A stretch of 64,000 nt of DNA from Paucihalobacter sp036825875 (GTDB lineage: Bacteria; Bacteroidota; Bacteroidia; Flavobacteriales; Flavobacteriaceae): NCBI RefSeq assembly GCF_036825875.1, contig NZ_DAISXK010000001.1:1-64000 (forward strand). Reading direction: 5' to 3'. Under the pieces are notes generated by a model. The model did no database searches. It was not told where the DNA came from and saw only the letters and a list, made by a program, of their open reading frames with translations. The number at the start of each line of letters is the position of its first letter. Position 1 is the first letter of the stretch. Below, one piece after another: positions 25,574 through 34,293 of the stretch. Both the position numbers and the translations under genes were made by a program.

Positions 25574-25590
25574 TGTTCTAATTAAAAGCC

Positions 25591-26478
25591 ATGGGAAAGA
25601 AAACCTATAAAATAGCCGTCATACAACTCAATTTAAATGGCAAGCCTGAAAACAACTTAAAAAAATGTTTAACATGGGTGAGAACAGCAGCCGAACAAGG
25701 TGCTGAAGTCATTTCCTTACCTGAATTGTATAGCAGTCACTATTTCTGCCAGAGTGAAGACACCAATAACTTTGCTTTAGCCGAACCACTTTACAGTACT
25801 TCTTTTGATGCATTTAGTGCTTTGGCAAAAGAATTGGGCGTGGTAATTATTGTCCCGTTTTTTGAAAAACGTATGGCTGGCATCTATCACAACAGTGCTT
25901 ACATTTTAGATACCGATGGCACCGAAGCTGGTTTATACCGCAAAATGCACATCCCGGACGATCCTCATTTTTATGAAAAGTTTTATTTCACGCCTGGCGA
26001 TTTGGGATTTAAATCTAATGCTACTAAAAAAGGCAACATTGGAGTTTTGATTTGTTGGGATCAGTGGTATCCCGAGGCAGCAAGACTTACTGCTTTAAAA
26101 GGTGCTGAAGTGTTATTTTATCCAACTGCTATTGGTTGGCATCCTAAAGAAAAAGAACAGTATGGCGAAAACCAATACAACGCCTGGATGAACGTCATGA
26201 AAGGCCACGCCGTAGCCAATGGTATTTATGTAGCAGCAGCCAACCGCATTGGTCTAGAACAATATTTGCCAAATACCGATGGTATAGAATTTTGGGGCGC
26301 ATCCTTTATTTGCGGACCACAAGGCGAAATATTAGCTCAAGCCTCACACGACAAAGAAGAAATTTTAATGGCCGAAGCCGATTTAGATTTACAAGAAAAC
26401 ATACGACAAAATTGGCCGTTTTTTCGCGATAGACGTGTAGATGCCTTTGGGGATATTACTAAACGCGCCATCGACTAA
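25591..26478 (+). CDS. aguB: N-carbamoylputrescine amidase
   Basis: A 295-residue nitrilase-superfamily enzyme that converts N-carbamoylputrescine to putrescine, CO2 and ammonia. The Glu-Lys-Cys triad is visible: Glu45 in LPELYSSHYFCQ, Lys118 in YRKMHIPDD and Cys155 in LICWDQWYPE. The substrate-specific stretch IPDDPHFYEKFYFTPGD is typical of AguB. Its stop overlaps the aguA start (TAATG), and the pair completes agmatine to putrescine conversion. Confidence 0.93.
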   Translation: MGKKTYKIAVIQLNLNGKPENNLKKCLTWVRTAAEQGAEVISLPELYSSHYFCQSEDTNNFALAEPLYSTSFDAFSALAKELGVVIIVPFFEKRMAGIYHNSAYILDTDGTEAGLYRKMHIPDDPHFYEKFYFTPGDLGFKSNATKKGNIGVLICWDQWYPEAARLTALKGAEVLFYPTAIGWHPKEKEQYGENQYNAWMNVMKGHAVANGIYVAAANRIGLEQYLPNTDGIEFWGASFICGPQGEILAQASHDKEEILMAEADLDLQENIRQNWPFFRDRRVDAFGDITKRAID

Positions 26479-27506
26479 TGAGAAGACTTCCAGCAGAATG
26501 GGAACAACAACAAGGTTTACTGCTTTGTTTTCCTCACAATGGTAACGATTGGCCAGGAAAGTATGGTGCTATACAATGGGCTTTTGTAGAATTTATCAAA
26601 AAAGTGGCGCAAGTTGAAACGGTTTTCTTAATGCTTGCTGATGAGAAACTCAAAAGTAAAGTTCATGAAATGCTCGAAATGGCACATGTTAAGGTTGAAA
26701 ATGTCTCCTACATCATTCATAAAACAAACCGCAGCTGGATGCGCGATTCGGGTCCGATTATTGTCAAAAATGGCTCAAAGCGCGAAGCCTTAAATTTCAA
26801 TTTTAATGGCTGGGCTAAGTATAACAATTATCAGTTAGATAAACATGTACCTTTAAAAGTAGCCCATCATCTAAATATTCCTTTAACTCAGGCAGTTTAC
26901 AAGGGAAACCCGGTAATTTTAGAAGGTGGTGCTATTGATGTGAATGGCAAAGGCACGTTAATAACTTCTGAAGAATGTTTACTGCATCCAACCATTCAAG
27001 TAAGAAATAAAAATTTTACCAAAGCAGATTACGAAGCTGTTTTTAAAAAATATTTAGGTGTTACCAACGTAATTTGGATAGGTGTTGGTATCGTTGGTGA
27101 TGACACGCATGGTCATATCGATGACCTTTGCCGTTTTGTAAACGAAGACACCATTATTACAGTAGTGGAACAGAACGAGAAAAGCCTGAATTACAAAGCA
27201 CTTCAAGATAATTTGCAACGCTTAAAGACTGCTGTTTTAGAAAATGGTAAAAAACCAAACATAGTGGAATTACCAATGCCCGAAAAATTAGATTTTGATG
27301 GACTCACCATTCCTGCCAGTTATGCCAATTTTATTATATTGAATAAGTGCGTATTAGTCCCAACCTTTAACGATGACAATGATAGAATCGCACTAAACAT
27401 TATTGCCGATTGTTTTCCTGATAGAAAGATTATTGGCATCAGTGCCATCGATTTAATATGGGGCTTTGGTACTTTGCATTGCTTAAGTCAGCAAATACCG
27501 GTTTAA
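26478..27506 (+). CDS. aguA: Agmatine deiminase
   Basis: A 342-residue guanidino-group-modifying enzyme (peptidylarginine-deiminase fold) that turns agmatine into N-carbamoylputrescine. Conserved blocks are NRSWMRDSGPI, EGGAIDVNGKGTLITSEECLL, the catalytic HGHIDDLCRFV and the C-terminal nucleophile Cys335 in GTLHCLSQQIP. Coupled to aguB by a one-base overlap. Confidence 0.93.
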   Translation: MRRLPAEWEQQQGLLLCFPHNGNDWPGKYGAIQWAFVEFIKKVAQVETVFLMLADEKLKSKVHEMLEMAHVKVENVSYIIHKTNRSWMRDSGPIIVKNGSKREALNFNFNGWAKYNNYQLDKHVPLKVAHHLNIPLTQAVYKGNPVILEGGAIDVNGKGTLITSEECLLHPTIQVRNKNFTKADYEAVFKKYLGVTNVIWIGVGIVGDDTHGHIDDLCRFVNEDTIITVVEQNEKSLNYKALQDNLQRLKTAVLENGKKPNIVELPMPEKLDFDGLTIPASYANFIILNKCVLVPTFNDDNDRIALNIIADCFPDRKIIGISAIDLIWGFGTLHCLSQQIPV

Positions 27507-27543
27507 TAATTTCAAATTCATTTTCTAAAACCAAAAGCAATTC

Positions 27544-28389
27544 GTGAATGTAAAGCACGCCATAAAATTCATGATTATTAGTGCTTTAGCCTTCTCGTGC
27601 ATGAATTTAACTGTTAAGTATTTAGATGCGATAGGTGCAGCGCAAATTGTATTTTTTAGGTCTGCTGGTTCTTTGTTTTTTACTTTCGGGTTTCTATTAA
27701 AAAATAACATTAGTATTTTAGGAAACAATCACAAATTACTTATATTAAGAGGATTGGTTGGTGTGACTTCAATGATTTTATTTTTTGAATCTATAAAATA
27801 TTTACCAACTGGCACCGCTGTTTCTTTGCGCTATATAGCGCCAATTTTTGCAGCGATTTTTGCAGTGTTAGTTCTTAAAGAAAAAATAAAAACCTTGCAA
27901 TGGCTATTTTTTTTGATGGCTTTTTCAGGTGTTTTAGTTTTAAAGGGATTTGACAGCGAAATTAATACCTATGGATTGATATTAGTACTAATAGCAGCAG
28001 TATTCAGTGGCTTGGTGTACATCATTATTAGTAAAATTGGCAATAGTGAGCATCCAGTGGTTGTGGTTCATTATTTTATGGTGATTGCCACGATCGTTGG
28101 CGGTGTGTTATCTATAGGAAAATGGGTAAACCCTAGTAACTTAGAGTGGTTACTTCTGTTAAGTTTAGGGGTTTTTGGTTACTACGGACAAGTTTATATG
28201 ACGAAAGCTTTTCAAACTGCGTCAACCAACCTTGTGGCGCCGTTAAAATACATTGAAGTCATTTTTACACTCGTCTTTGGAATTATTTGGTTTAATGAAC
28301 TTTATAGTTTTTGGAGTTTAGTAGGAATTACCTTAATTATTGGCGGATTGGTGTTAAATGTGCGTTATAAAGCCAAAGCCACCGAATGA
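27544..28389 (+). CDS. EamA/DMT-type transporter
   Basis: A 281-residue membrane protein with ten hydrophobic segments in two five-helix repeats, the drug/metabolite transporter layout. The first repeat ends with IAPIFAAIFAVLVLKEKI and the second with YIEVIFTLVFGIIWFNEL, the conserved helix-4/5 pair. Start is GTG 27544, 37 bases after aguA. Such proteins export amino acids, metabolites or polyamines; the position after aguBA hints at a polyamine but does not prove it. Confidence 0.87.
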   Translation: MNVKHAIKFMIISALAFSCMNLTVKYLDAIGAAQIVFFRSAGSLFFTFGFLLKNNISILGNNHKLLILRGLVGVTSMILFFESIKYLPTGTAVSLRYIAPIFAAIFAVLVLKEKIKTLQWLFFLMAFSGVLVLKGFDSEINTYGLILVLIAAVFSGLVYIIISKIGNSEHPVVVVHYFMVIATIVGGVLSIGKWVNPSNLEWLLLLSLGVFGYYGQVYMTKAFQTASTNLVAPLKYIEVIFTLVFGIIWFNELYSFWSLVGITLIIGGLVLNVRYKAKATE

Positions 28390-28464
28390 TTTTTTATACC
28401 TTGAAAATTAATATTGATTCATCTATAAGTTATAATCTTTATTGATAAGACACTGTAATCACAC

Positions 28465-28493
28465 TTGTTTTTACTCAAAATTATCGATATTTG
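28465..28493 (+). promoter_or_regulatory. Promoter of the structured RNA
   Basis: TTG at 28465-28467 and GATATTTG at 28486-28493 (one mismatch to TAnnTTTG) are separated by 18 bases. The predicted start point lies just before the structured RNA at about 28500. Confidence 0.55.
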
Positions 28494-28499
28494 TAACGC

Positions 28500-28605
28500 A
28501 TTTCGCGCAAGGGATTGAAGCGGCATCCTTTTAATGGTACATTAAAAGATATAGCGGAAAGCCCGACCCAATACAAGCAGACTTGGATTGGGATGCGCCC
28601 TAAAA
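28500..28605 (+). ncRNA. Structured RNA, resembling the flavobacterial Flavo-1 type element
   Basis: Several paired regions can be read. GCGC at 28505-28508 can close with GCGC at 28595-28598. GGAT 28512-28515 pairs with ATCC 28525-28528. CTTTTAAT 28528-28535 pairs with ATTAAAAG 28541-28548. A long hairpin is made by CCCAAT and CAAG (28567-28577) with CTTG and ATTGGG (28582-28592). The GGGATTGAAGCGGCATCC opening and AAAAGATATAGCGGAAAGCCC stretch recall a conserved RNA common in flavobacteria (Flavo-1 by memory). No T-run ends it before the ATG at 28616, so it could be a 5' leader of the membrane-protein gene rather than a free RNA. Confidence 0.7.
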
Positions 28606-28615
28606 AATATAACAT

Positions 28616-28798
28616 ATGGCAATGAATAAAAATACCGTTTTAGCTTGGGCTACAACTATTATGATAATTGTTGGGTTGGGTTTAATAGCACTAGGTGTGT
28701 TTAGATATAATGAAAGTGCCGGCTGGGGTTTTGCCTCGGTGGGTATTGGCTTTTTCGCTATTGCTTGGGTGTTTAATGCACTCAAAGGCAGAGTCTAA
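28616..28798 (+). CDS. Small two-helix membrane protein (CAL67264-type)
   Basis: A 60-residue protein with two transmembrane helices (residues 6-27, TVLAWATTIMIIVGLGLIAL, and 33-53, AGWGFASVGIGFFAIAWVF) joined by a short polar turn, ending in LKGRV. It matches a small flavobacterial membrane-protein family that I recall under the name CAL67264; no function is known. It is preceded within 11 bases by the structured RNA and followed by a 7-bp tandem repeat and ettA. Confidence 0.8.
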   Translation: MAMNKNTVLAWATTIMIIVGLGLIALGVFRYNESAGWGFASVGIGFFAIAWVFNALKGRV

Positions 28799-28813
28799 AT
28801 TTTTATATTTAAA

Positions 28814-28862
28814 AATCGAATATCATAAACCATAAATCGTATTTCGTATATCGTAAATCAAA
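28814..28862 (+). repeat. Seven tandem 7-bp units upstream of ettA
   Basis: Forty-nine bases divide exactly into AATCGAA, TATCATA, AACCATA, AATCGTA, TTTCGTA, TATCGTA and AATCAAA, a degenerate heptamer with consensus WATCGTA. The array ends 8 bases before the ettA ATG and is the whole gap between the small membrane protein and ettA apart from short flanks. Confidence 0.75.
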
Positions 28863-28870
28863 AATTAACT

Positions 28871-30562
28871 ATGTCTGACGATAAAAAAGTAATTTTCTCA
28901 ATGTCTGGTTTAACCAAGACATTTCAAGGTGCGCAAACACCGGTTTTAAAAAATATTTACCTCAGTTTCTTTTACGGAGCAAAAATTGGAATACTTGGTC
29001 TAAACGGCTCTGGTAAGTCAACCTTGCTTAAAATTATTGCTGGTGTTGATAAAAACTACCAAGGCGATGTCACCTTTTTGCAAGACTATTCTGTTGGTTA
29101 TTTAGAACAAGAACCGCAGTTAGACGACAGTAAAACAGTTATGGAAGTAGTGCGTGAAGGCGCAGCCGAAACTGTTGCAATCCTTGATGAATACAACAAA
29201 ATTAACGATATGTTCGGTTTGGAGGAAGTTTATTCCAACCCAGATAAGATGGAAAAGTTAATGAACCGTCAAGCGGAACTTCAAGACCAAATAGACGCGG
29301 CAAATGCTTGGGAATTAGACACCAAATTAGAAATTGCCATGGACGCGCTGCGAACTCCTGATGGCGATAAAAAAATTGGCGTGCTTTCTGGTGGTGAACG
29401 TCGTCGTGTTGCCTTATGCCGCTTATTGCTTCAGGAACCAGATGTATTGCTGTTAGATGAACCTACCAACCACTTAGATGCTGAATCGGTACATTGGTTA
29501 GAACACCATTTAGCACAGTATAAAGGCACCGTGATTGCCGTAACACACGATAGATACTTCCTAGATAACGTGGCTGGTTGGATTTTAGAATTAGATAGAG
29601 GCGAAGGTATCCCATGGAAAGGTAACTACTCTTCTTGGCTAGACCAAAAATCAAAACGTATGGCGCAAGAAAGTAAAGTCGCGTCTAAACGTCAAAAAAC
29701 ATTAGAACGTGAGTTGGAATGGGTGCGTCAAGGTGCTAAAGGCCGACAAACCAAACAAAAGGCGCGTTTGAATAACTACGACAAATTATTAAGTCAAGAC
29801 CAAAAGCAATTAGACGAAAAACTAGAAATCTATATTCCCAATGGTCCGCGTTTGGGTACCAATGTTATTGAATCTGTTGGTGTAAGCAAAGGCTATGACG
29901 ATAAGTTGCTTTATGAAGATTTGAATTTTAAACTTCCACAGGCAGGAATTGTAGGCGTTATAGGACCAAATGGTGCTGGTAAAACAACTATTTTCCGTAT
30001 GATTATGGGAGAAGAAACCCCAGATAAAGGCGAATTTAAAGTAGGTGAAACCGCAAAAATCGCTTATGTAGATCAAAAGCATTCTAATATTGACCCAGAA
30101 AAAACCATTTGGCAAAATTTCAGTGATGAACAAGAGCTGGTTTTGATGGGAGGACGCCAAGTAAATTCGAGAGCTTACTTAAGTCGATTCAACTTCAGTG
30201 GTAGTGAACAGAATAAAAAGGTAAAATTATTATCTGGTGGTGAACGTAACCGTTTGCATTTGGCTATGACGCTTAAAGAAGAAGGCAACGTATTGTTGCT
30301 CGATGAGCCAACCAATGATTTGGATGTAAATACGCTGCGTGCTTTGGAAGAAGGTTTAGAAAACTTTGCGGGATGTGCTGTAGTGATTAGTCACGACCGT
30401 TGGTTTTTAGATAGAATATGTACACATATTTTAGCTTTTGAAGGCAATAGTGAAGTGTATTTTTTTGAAGGAAGTTTTAGTGAATACGAAGAAAATAAGA
30501 AAAAACGTCTTGGTGGTGATCTCATGCCAAAACGAATTAAGTATAAGAAATTAGTGAGATAA
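28871..30562 (+). CDS. ettA: Energy-dependent translational throttle protein EttA (ABC-F ATPase)
   Basis: A 563-residue soluble protein with two ABC domains and no membrane part. Walker A of domain one is GLNGSGKS (43-50), with signature LSGGERRRVALCRLLL and Walker B LLLDEPTNHLD. Domain two has GPNGAGKT, LSGGERNRLHLAMTL and LLLDEPTNDLD. The linker KSKRMAQESKVASKRQKTLERELEWVRQGAKGRQTK is the P-site tRNA interaction motif of EttA. It acts on the ribosomal E site, gating the first elongation step by energy state. Length and both signatures fit EttA rather than Uup. Confidence 0.95.
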   Translation: MSDDKKVIFSMSGLTKTFQGAQTPVLKNIYLSFFYGAKIGILGLNGSGKSTLLKIIAGVDKNYQGDVTFLQDYSVGYLEQEPQLDDSKTVMEVVREGAAETVAILDEYNKINDMFGLEEVYSNPDKMEKLMNRQAELQDQIDAANAWELDTKLEIAMDALRTPDGDKKIGVLSGGERRRVALCRLLLQEPDVLLLDEPTNHLDAESVHWLEHHLAQYKGTVIAVTHDRYFLDNVAGWILELDRGEGIPWKGNYSSWLDQKSKRMAQESKVASKRQKTLERELEWVRQGAKGRQTKQKARLNNYDKLLSQDQKQLDEKLEIYIPNGPRLGTNVIESVGVSKGYDDKLLYEDLNFKLPQAGIVGVIGPNGAGKTTIFRMIMGEETPDKGEFKVGETAKIAYVDQKHSNIDPEKTIWQNFSDEQELVLMGGRQVNSRAYLSRFNFSGSEQNKKVKLLSGGERNRLHLAMTLKEEGNVLLLDEPTNDLDVNTLRALEEGLENFAGCAVVISHDRWFLDRICTHILAFEGNSEVYFFEGSFSEYEENKKKRLGGDLMPKRIKYKKLVR

Positions 30563-30563
30563 C

Positions 30564-30597
30564 AAAAAAGGCATGAATTAAATCATGCCTTTTTTGT
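30564..30597. terminator. Bidirectional terminator between ettA and a small minus-strand gene
   Basis: AAAAAAGGCATGA (30564-30576) pairs with TCATGCCTTTTTT (30583-30595). A-rich and T-rich flanks make it work in both directions for the two convergent genes. Confidence 0.85.
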
Positions 30598-30819
30598 TTA
30601 CTTGTTTTCGTATAAGTGACCCTCTGTAAAGTCTTTGTACGACTCGTCTATTTTATAAGGTGAACTGTCAATCAATCGTTTGTTTTCGGCTTTTAGCTTG
30701 TACATTTTAATAATGGCAATGCCAATTAACACGATAAAGACTGATGCCGTTACTAACAGAATAATGGTAAGATGTTCTGTACTTATAAGTAGGCTTGAAA
30801 ATGAATTAATAGCTATCAT
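30598..30819 (-). CDS. Small single-pass membrane protein, function unknown
   Basis: A 73-residue protein with one hydrophobic segment (about residues 18-38, LTIILLVTASVFIVLIGIAII), then a basic, charged cytoplasmic tail (KMYKLKAENKRLIDSSPYK...FTEGHLYENK). I do not recognise a family. A good start, a shared terminator and the clean topology support it as real. Its neighbours do not suggest a role. Confidence 0.6.
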   Translation of the reverse strand: MIAINSFSSLLISTEHLTIILLVTASVFIVLIGIAIIKMYKLKAENKRLIDSSPYKIDESYKDFTEGHLYENK

Positions 30820-30950
30820 TTTTTTCAGATTAAATGGATTTGGTTTGTAAATATACTTAAAAAATCAAAACCATAACTATTTAGTAACAAAAATATTACA
30901 AAACACCTGTTCGATGAAACGTGTTAAAAGTCCGACAAGTGCCGTAAATA

Positions 30951-31721
30951 CTATTGTTCATACCATTTTAACATGGTGACATTGATAGCATTATTTTTTT
31001 TATTTACTAAGCTTTTAAATTTTTCTACATCACTCAAGCCATCTTTACCTCTATAATGGTATGGAATAACTGTTTTAGGTTTAAAGTCTAAAACCGCACT
31101 TGCAGCACTTTCAACAGTCATGGTATAAGGCAAATTCATACAAATAAAAGCAGTATCGATATCTTCAAGGGTTCGCATTTCCGGAATGTCTTCGGTATCG
31201 CCAGAAATGTAAATACGTTCACCTGCCAAACTTATTACATAACCATTACCGCGTCCTTTAGGGTGAAAGTTTAAAGCCTCTTCTCTTAAATTGTACATTG
31301 GTATGGCATCTATAGACATATTAAACAGGCGGAATGATAGACTATCGCCGTTGTGCATCACTATGGTTTTTTTCTGAAGGTTTTCCGGTAATTGGTCAAA
31401 CACAGCTTTTGGAGCAATGATGCCCGTAAATTCTAAATTAAGCGACTCTAGGGTTTTTAAACTGAAATGATCACCGTGAATATCAGTTATGAATATAAAC
31501 GTAGGATCGGGATGCATTTTGTACAATTCAGCATCTCCAACAGGATCAATATACAGCGCTTGTCCTTCGTATTCGAGAATTAAACTACCGTGATTTATTG
31601 GGATGATTTTTATTCCAGCATCACTAGTTGTGTTACTTGGTGTATGAACTGTTTTAATTTGTTCAGAAGCAAAACCTAACGCAGTTGAAAGCACGGTAAG
31701 CATAAGTATAAATGTTTTCAT
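30951..31721 (-). CDS. Exported metallo-beta-lactamase-fold hydrolase
   Basis: A 256-residue protein with a signal peptide (about 1-18, ending GFAS). The fold is the UlaG/YtnP-like MBL group: INHGSLILEYEGQALYIDP, then the metal motif at residues 80-85, DIHGDH, and YISGDTEDIPEM, ending with IPYHYRGKDG. The first His of HxHxDH is Asp80, a variant I have seen in this exported group. It probably hydrolyses a phosphodiester or ester in the periplasm; substrate unknown. Stand-alone gene. Confidence 0.85.
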   Translation of the reverse strand: MKTFILMLTVLSTALGFASEQIKTVHTPSNTTSDAGIKIIPINHGSLILEYEGQALYIDPVGDAELYKMHPDPTFIFITDIHGDHFSLKTLESLNLEFTGIIAPKAVFDQLPENLQKKTIVMHNGDSLSFRLFNMSIDAIPMYNLREEALNFHPKGRGNGYVISLAGERIYISGDTEDIPEMRTLEDIDTAFICMNLPYTMTVESAASAVLDFKPKTVIPYHYRGKDGLSDVEKFKSLVNKKNNAINVTMLKWYEQ

Positions 31722-31781
31722 AATGTTTATTTTTTTTAAAATTAATAATAATGTCCCTCAGCGCTGGTATAGCTAACAAAT

Positions 31782-32246
31782 TTATAACACTAGCAGCATT
31801 TTAATATTACCTCGTTTGTAAGGTGCATTCGTTTCAACAGGAATTTCCTCAAATCCGAATTTTCGATATAAATAAATTGCATTCTCTAACTTAGTGTTAG
31901 AGTAGAGCAGTAGCTTTGAAAACTTCCGATGCTTAGCAAAATCAGTGCAATGTTGCAGCATCAACTGGCCAATTTTTTGTCCACGCATTTGTGGTAATAC
32001 GGCCATTTTAGTAAGCTCAAGAACCAATTTATTTGCGGTTGGCATAAGGGCGACTGTTCCGACTATTTGGTTTTCCAATCTTGCAAAGAAAATACTTCCA
32101 CCTTTGTTTATTATATAGTGTTCAGGATTGCTCAACACGGCTTCGTCATAAGGTTCCACGACAAAGTGCGTTTGTAACCATTCAATGTTCAAGTTGTAAA
32201 AATCTTGAGCTAATTTAGATTCATAGGGAATAATATCAACCGCCAT
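31782..32246 (-). CDS. GNAT family N-acetyltransferase
   Basis: A 154-residue acetyltransferase. The acetyl-CoA pyrophosphate loop is in LPQMRGQKIGQLMLQH (R-G-Q-K-I-G), preceded by the strand LVLELTKMAV and followed by LLYSNTKLENAIYLYRKFGFEEIP, the late GNAT motif. Its start overlaps the end of hutG by 11 bases, so the two are translationally linked. Acceptor unknown. Confidence 0.88.
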   Translation of the reverse strand: MAVDIIPYESKLAQDFYNLNIEWLQTHFVVEPYDEAVLSNPEHYIINKGGSIFFARLENQIVGTVALMPTANKLVLELTKMAVLPQMRGQKIGQLMLQHCTDFAKHRKFSKLLLYSNTKLENAIYLYRKFGFEEIPVETNAPYKRGNIKMLLVL

Positions 32247-33258
32247 GAGCTTTTATAAAATCAGTGATTAAAAAACTTACCAACTTCCCTAAAAGCGTAT
32301 CGTTGTCGTCTTCTGGGATTCCTTCGCAAATATGCAAATATTTAGCATTGGTATTTTTAGCCATAAAACTCAAAAAGGTTCTAGCTTTATCGGTGCTATA
32401 GCCACTTGGTGTTTTGGCACTGGTATTAATATGCCTGATGGCATCTAAATCTATTTCAATACCATAAAAAGTTCCGCTTACATGATCAAATGCGCGCTTT
32501 AGTTCTTTATTAAACGACGATTCTTTCCGCACCCTAACAGCTTCATAGGTATTAAACTGAACGTTTTTTAGTTTGTTCATGGTTTTTATAATAGCGTGGG
32601 ACGTGTAGTTCTCATGCAAACCGAAAACAAAGTAATTTTTTAAAAATCCTTCCGCGTAAGCGTACGAAAAACCATTGCCACTGTGTCGTCCTTCTTCTGG
32701 TCTAAAATCGGTATGCGCGTCAAAGTTTACAGCGTTTATAGGGCTGTTAAGTGCAAGACTGGTCCCTTTTATGCAGCCATAGGCATTATTATGACCACCA
32801 CCAATAACTATGGGCGTTTTACCTGCTTTAACTATTTGCGACACCAAAAAGCTAACATCTTCGTCAATTCTACTTACTTTTTTTCGCGCTCTTGAAACGT
32901 CGGATGGATTGGCAGCATCGAAGGATGCGACTTTCAACTGTAATTCAGTATAATCTAAATATCCGAGTATTGCGATATTTTTAGCTTTGAGAAAGCCGTT
33001 ACTCTGCACATTTAATAAACTTTTTAAAACAGTGTGCCATGCATTAGAGGTGCCTTGTTTTCCGCCGTTTGCAAATACGCCAACATCTTCACAAATACCA
33101 AAAATTATATACTGAACATCTAAATTTAAAAAGCTATCGTATATAGAAGTGTGATACGGTACTAATTGAATGTGTTCTCCAAATTTAATTTCGTCTTTTC
33201 GTGTAACGACAAGCGAATTTAAATCAGATTCAGAAAGCAATTTAAGATGATCCATCAT
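32236..33258 (-). CDS. hutG: Formimidoylglutamase (arginase family)
   Basis: A 340-residue ureohydrolase. Manganese-ligand motifs can be read as GGGHNNAYG, NFDAHTDFRPEE and YGIEIDLDAI. The N-terminal part and the long spacing before GGGH match the Bacteroidota HutG form. It would hydrolyse formiminoglutamate to glutamate and formamide, the last step of histidine breakdown. hutI lies about 1 kb away on the same strand; hutH and hutU are not in this window. Other ureohydrolase activities cannot be excluded. Confidence 0.82.
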   Translation of the reverse strand: MMDHLKLLSESDLNSLVVTRKDEIKFGEHIQLVPYHTSIYDSFLNLDVQYIIFGICEDVGVFANGGKQGTSNAWHTVLKSLLNVQSNGFLKAKNIAILGYLDYTELQLKVASFDAANPSDVSRARKKVSRIDEDVSFLVSQIVKAGKTPIVIGGGHNNAYGCIKGTSLALNSPINAVNFDAHTDFRPEEGRHSGNGFSYAYAEGFLKNYFVFGLHENYTSHAIIKTMNKLKNVQFNTYEAVRVRKESSFNKELKRAFDHVSGTFYGIEIDLDAIRHINTSAKTPSGYSTDKARTFLSFMAKNTNAKYLHICEGIPEDDNDTLLGKLVSFLITDFIKAHGG

Positions 33259-33353
33259 AAAAAATTAAAAACTAAAAGTACAGTTTTTTAACTGTTCACC
33301 AAAAACTAAAAATTAAAAAACAACTAAGAATTAATTAAAAAAATCAGTAACTC

Positions 33354-34238
33354 ATGGAAAATTCAAACAGCTCAGGATTGGCTTTAAAAATTGCACTAGG
33401 TATAGTAGTGGTGTTATTTTTAGGATTAGGATTTTACACCTCCAATGTAATTAAAGAAAAAAACGACCAAGAAATCGAATTAGTAAAAGAAAAAGAACAA
33501 GTGATGGCCGACTTGAGTAATATGGCCAAGCAGTACGATTTGGCTATTAGCGAAAGCGAAGTAACCAACGAAAAATTAATAGAAGCTAGAGGACGTATTG
33601 AGCAATTAATGGATTCTTTAAAAATTTCTCAAAACAGTGTGAACAGTTTGTGGAGATACAAAAAGAAATTCCTTGCTTTAGAAGAAGAAATGGATGTTTT
33701 ATTAGCCGAAAATGATCGTTTAAAAGTTGAAAACGAATTATTAGCATCTACTTTAGACAGTACCCAAGTACAATTAGCCCAACGCACCATGTTTACAGAT
33801 TCGTTGTTAGTACAAAATACAGAACTAGCTGGTGTTGTTAAAGATGCCTCTATTTTACAGCCTGTAAACTTAAAAGGTTTTGGCGTTATTGAAAGAAGTT
33901 CAGGTAAATTAATACCAACTGAACGTGCCGGCAGAAGTGATAAACTGAGAATTTGTTTCACGGTTGCTAAAAACAAATTGGTTGCAAGTGGCGATAAAGA
34001 ATTATTTGTTCAAGTTATCGATCCTTTTAATAATGTAATGGGCGTAAATGAGCAAATTCAATTCGAAGATACCGTACTTAATTATAGTTTGATTAGTATG
34101 TTCAACTACGAAAACAAAAATTTAGATATTTGCGAGTTTGTAACTTCAGCTTCTGGAAAGTTTGAAAAAGGTACCTATAAAATAAATGTCTTTAATGAAA
34201 ATCAAATGGTTTCTACTTCAGAATTTACCTTGCAATAG
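33354..34238 (+). CDS. Membrane-anchored coiled-coil protein
   Basis: A 294-residue protein with one N-terminal transmembrane helix (about residues 9-28, LKIALGIVVVLFLGLGFYTS). A long heptad-rich coiled coil follows (about 33-150), then a C-terminal beta-rich domain (VNLKGFGVIERSSGKLIPTE ... LRICFTVAKNKLVASGDKELFVQVIDP). I recall homologues in flavobacteria labelled ParA-like or hypothetical; there is no P-loop here, so a ParA name would be wrong. It stands between hutG and hutI on the opposite strand and ends in a strong terminator. Likely periplasmic and structural, but unproven. Confidence 0.75.
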   Translation: MENSNSSGLALKIALGIVVVLFLGLGFYTSNVIKEKNDQEIELVKEKEQVMADLSNMAKQYDLAISESEVTNEKLIEARGRIEQLMDSLKISQNSVNSLWRYKKKFLALEEEMDVLLAENDRLKVENELLASTLDSTQVQLAQRTMFTDSLLVQNTELAGVVKDASILQPVNLKGFGVIERSSGKLIPTERAGRSDKLRICFTVAKNKLVASGDKELFVQVIDPFNNVMGVNEQIQFEDTVLNYSLISMFNYENKNLDICEFVTSASGKFEKGTYKINVFNENQMVSTSEFTLQ

Positions 34239-34263
34239 ACAATTAATTATAAATAATTGAAAA

Positions 34264-34293
34264 GACACCCACATTGTTGGGTGTTTTTTTTTA
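34264..34293 (+). terminator. Terminator after the coiled-coil gene
   Basis: ACACCCA (34265-34271) pairs with TGGGTGT (34278-34284) and is followed by a run of eight or more T. It overlaps the end of the convergent hutI. Confidence 0.85.

Noticed and set aside
33259..33353. A-rich low-complexity stretch between hutG and the coiled-coil gene
   Set aside because: Words such as AAAAACTAAAAATT recur, but base composition alone could produce this; no unit length could be fixed.
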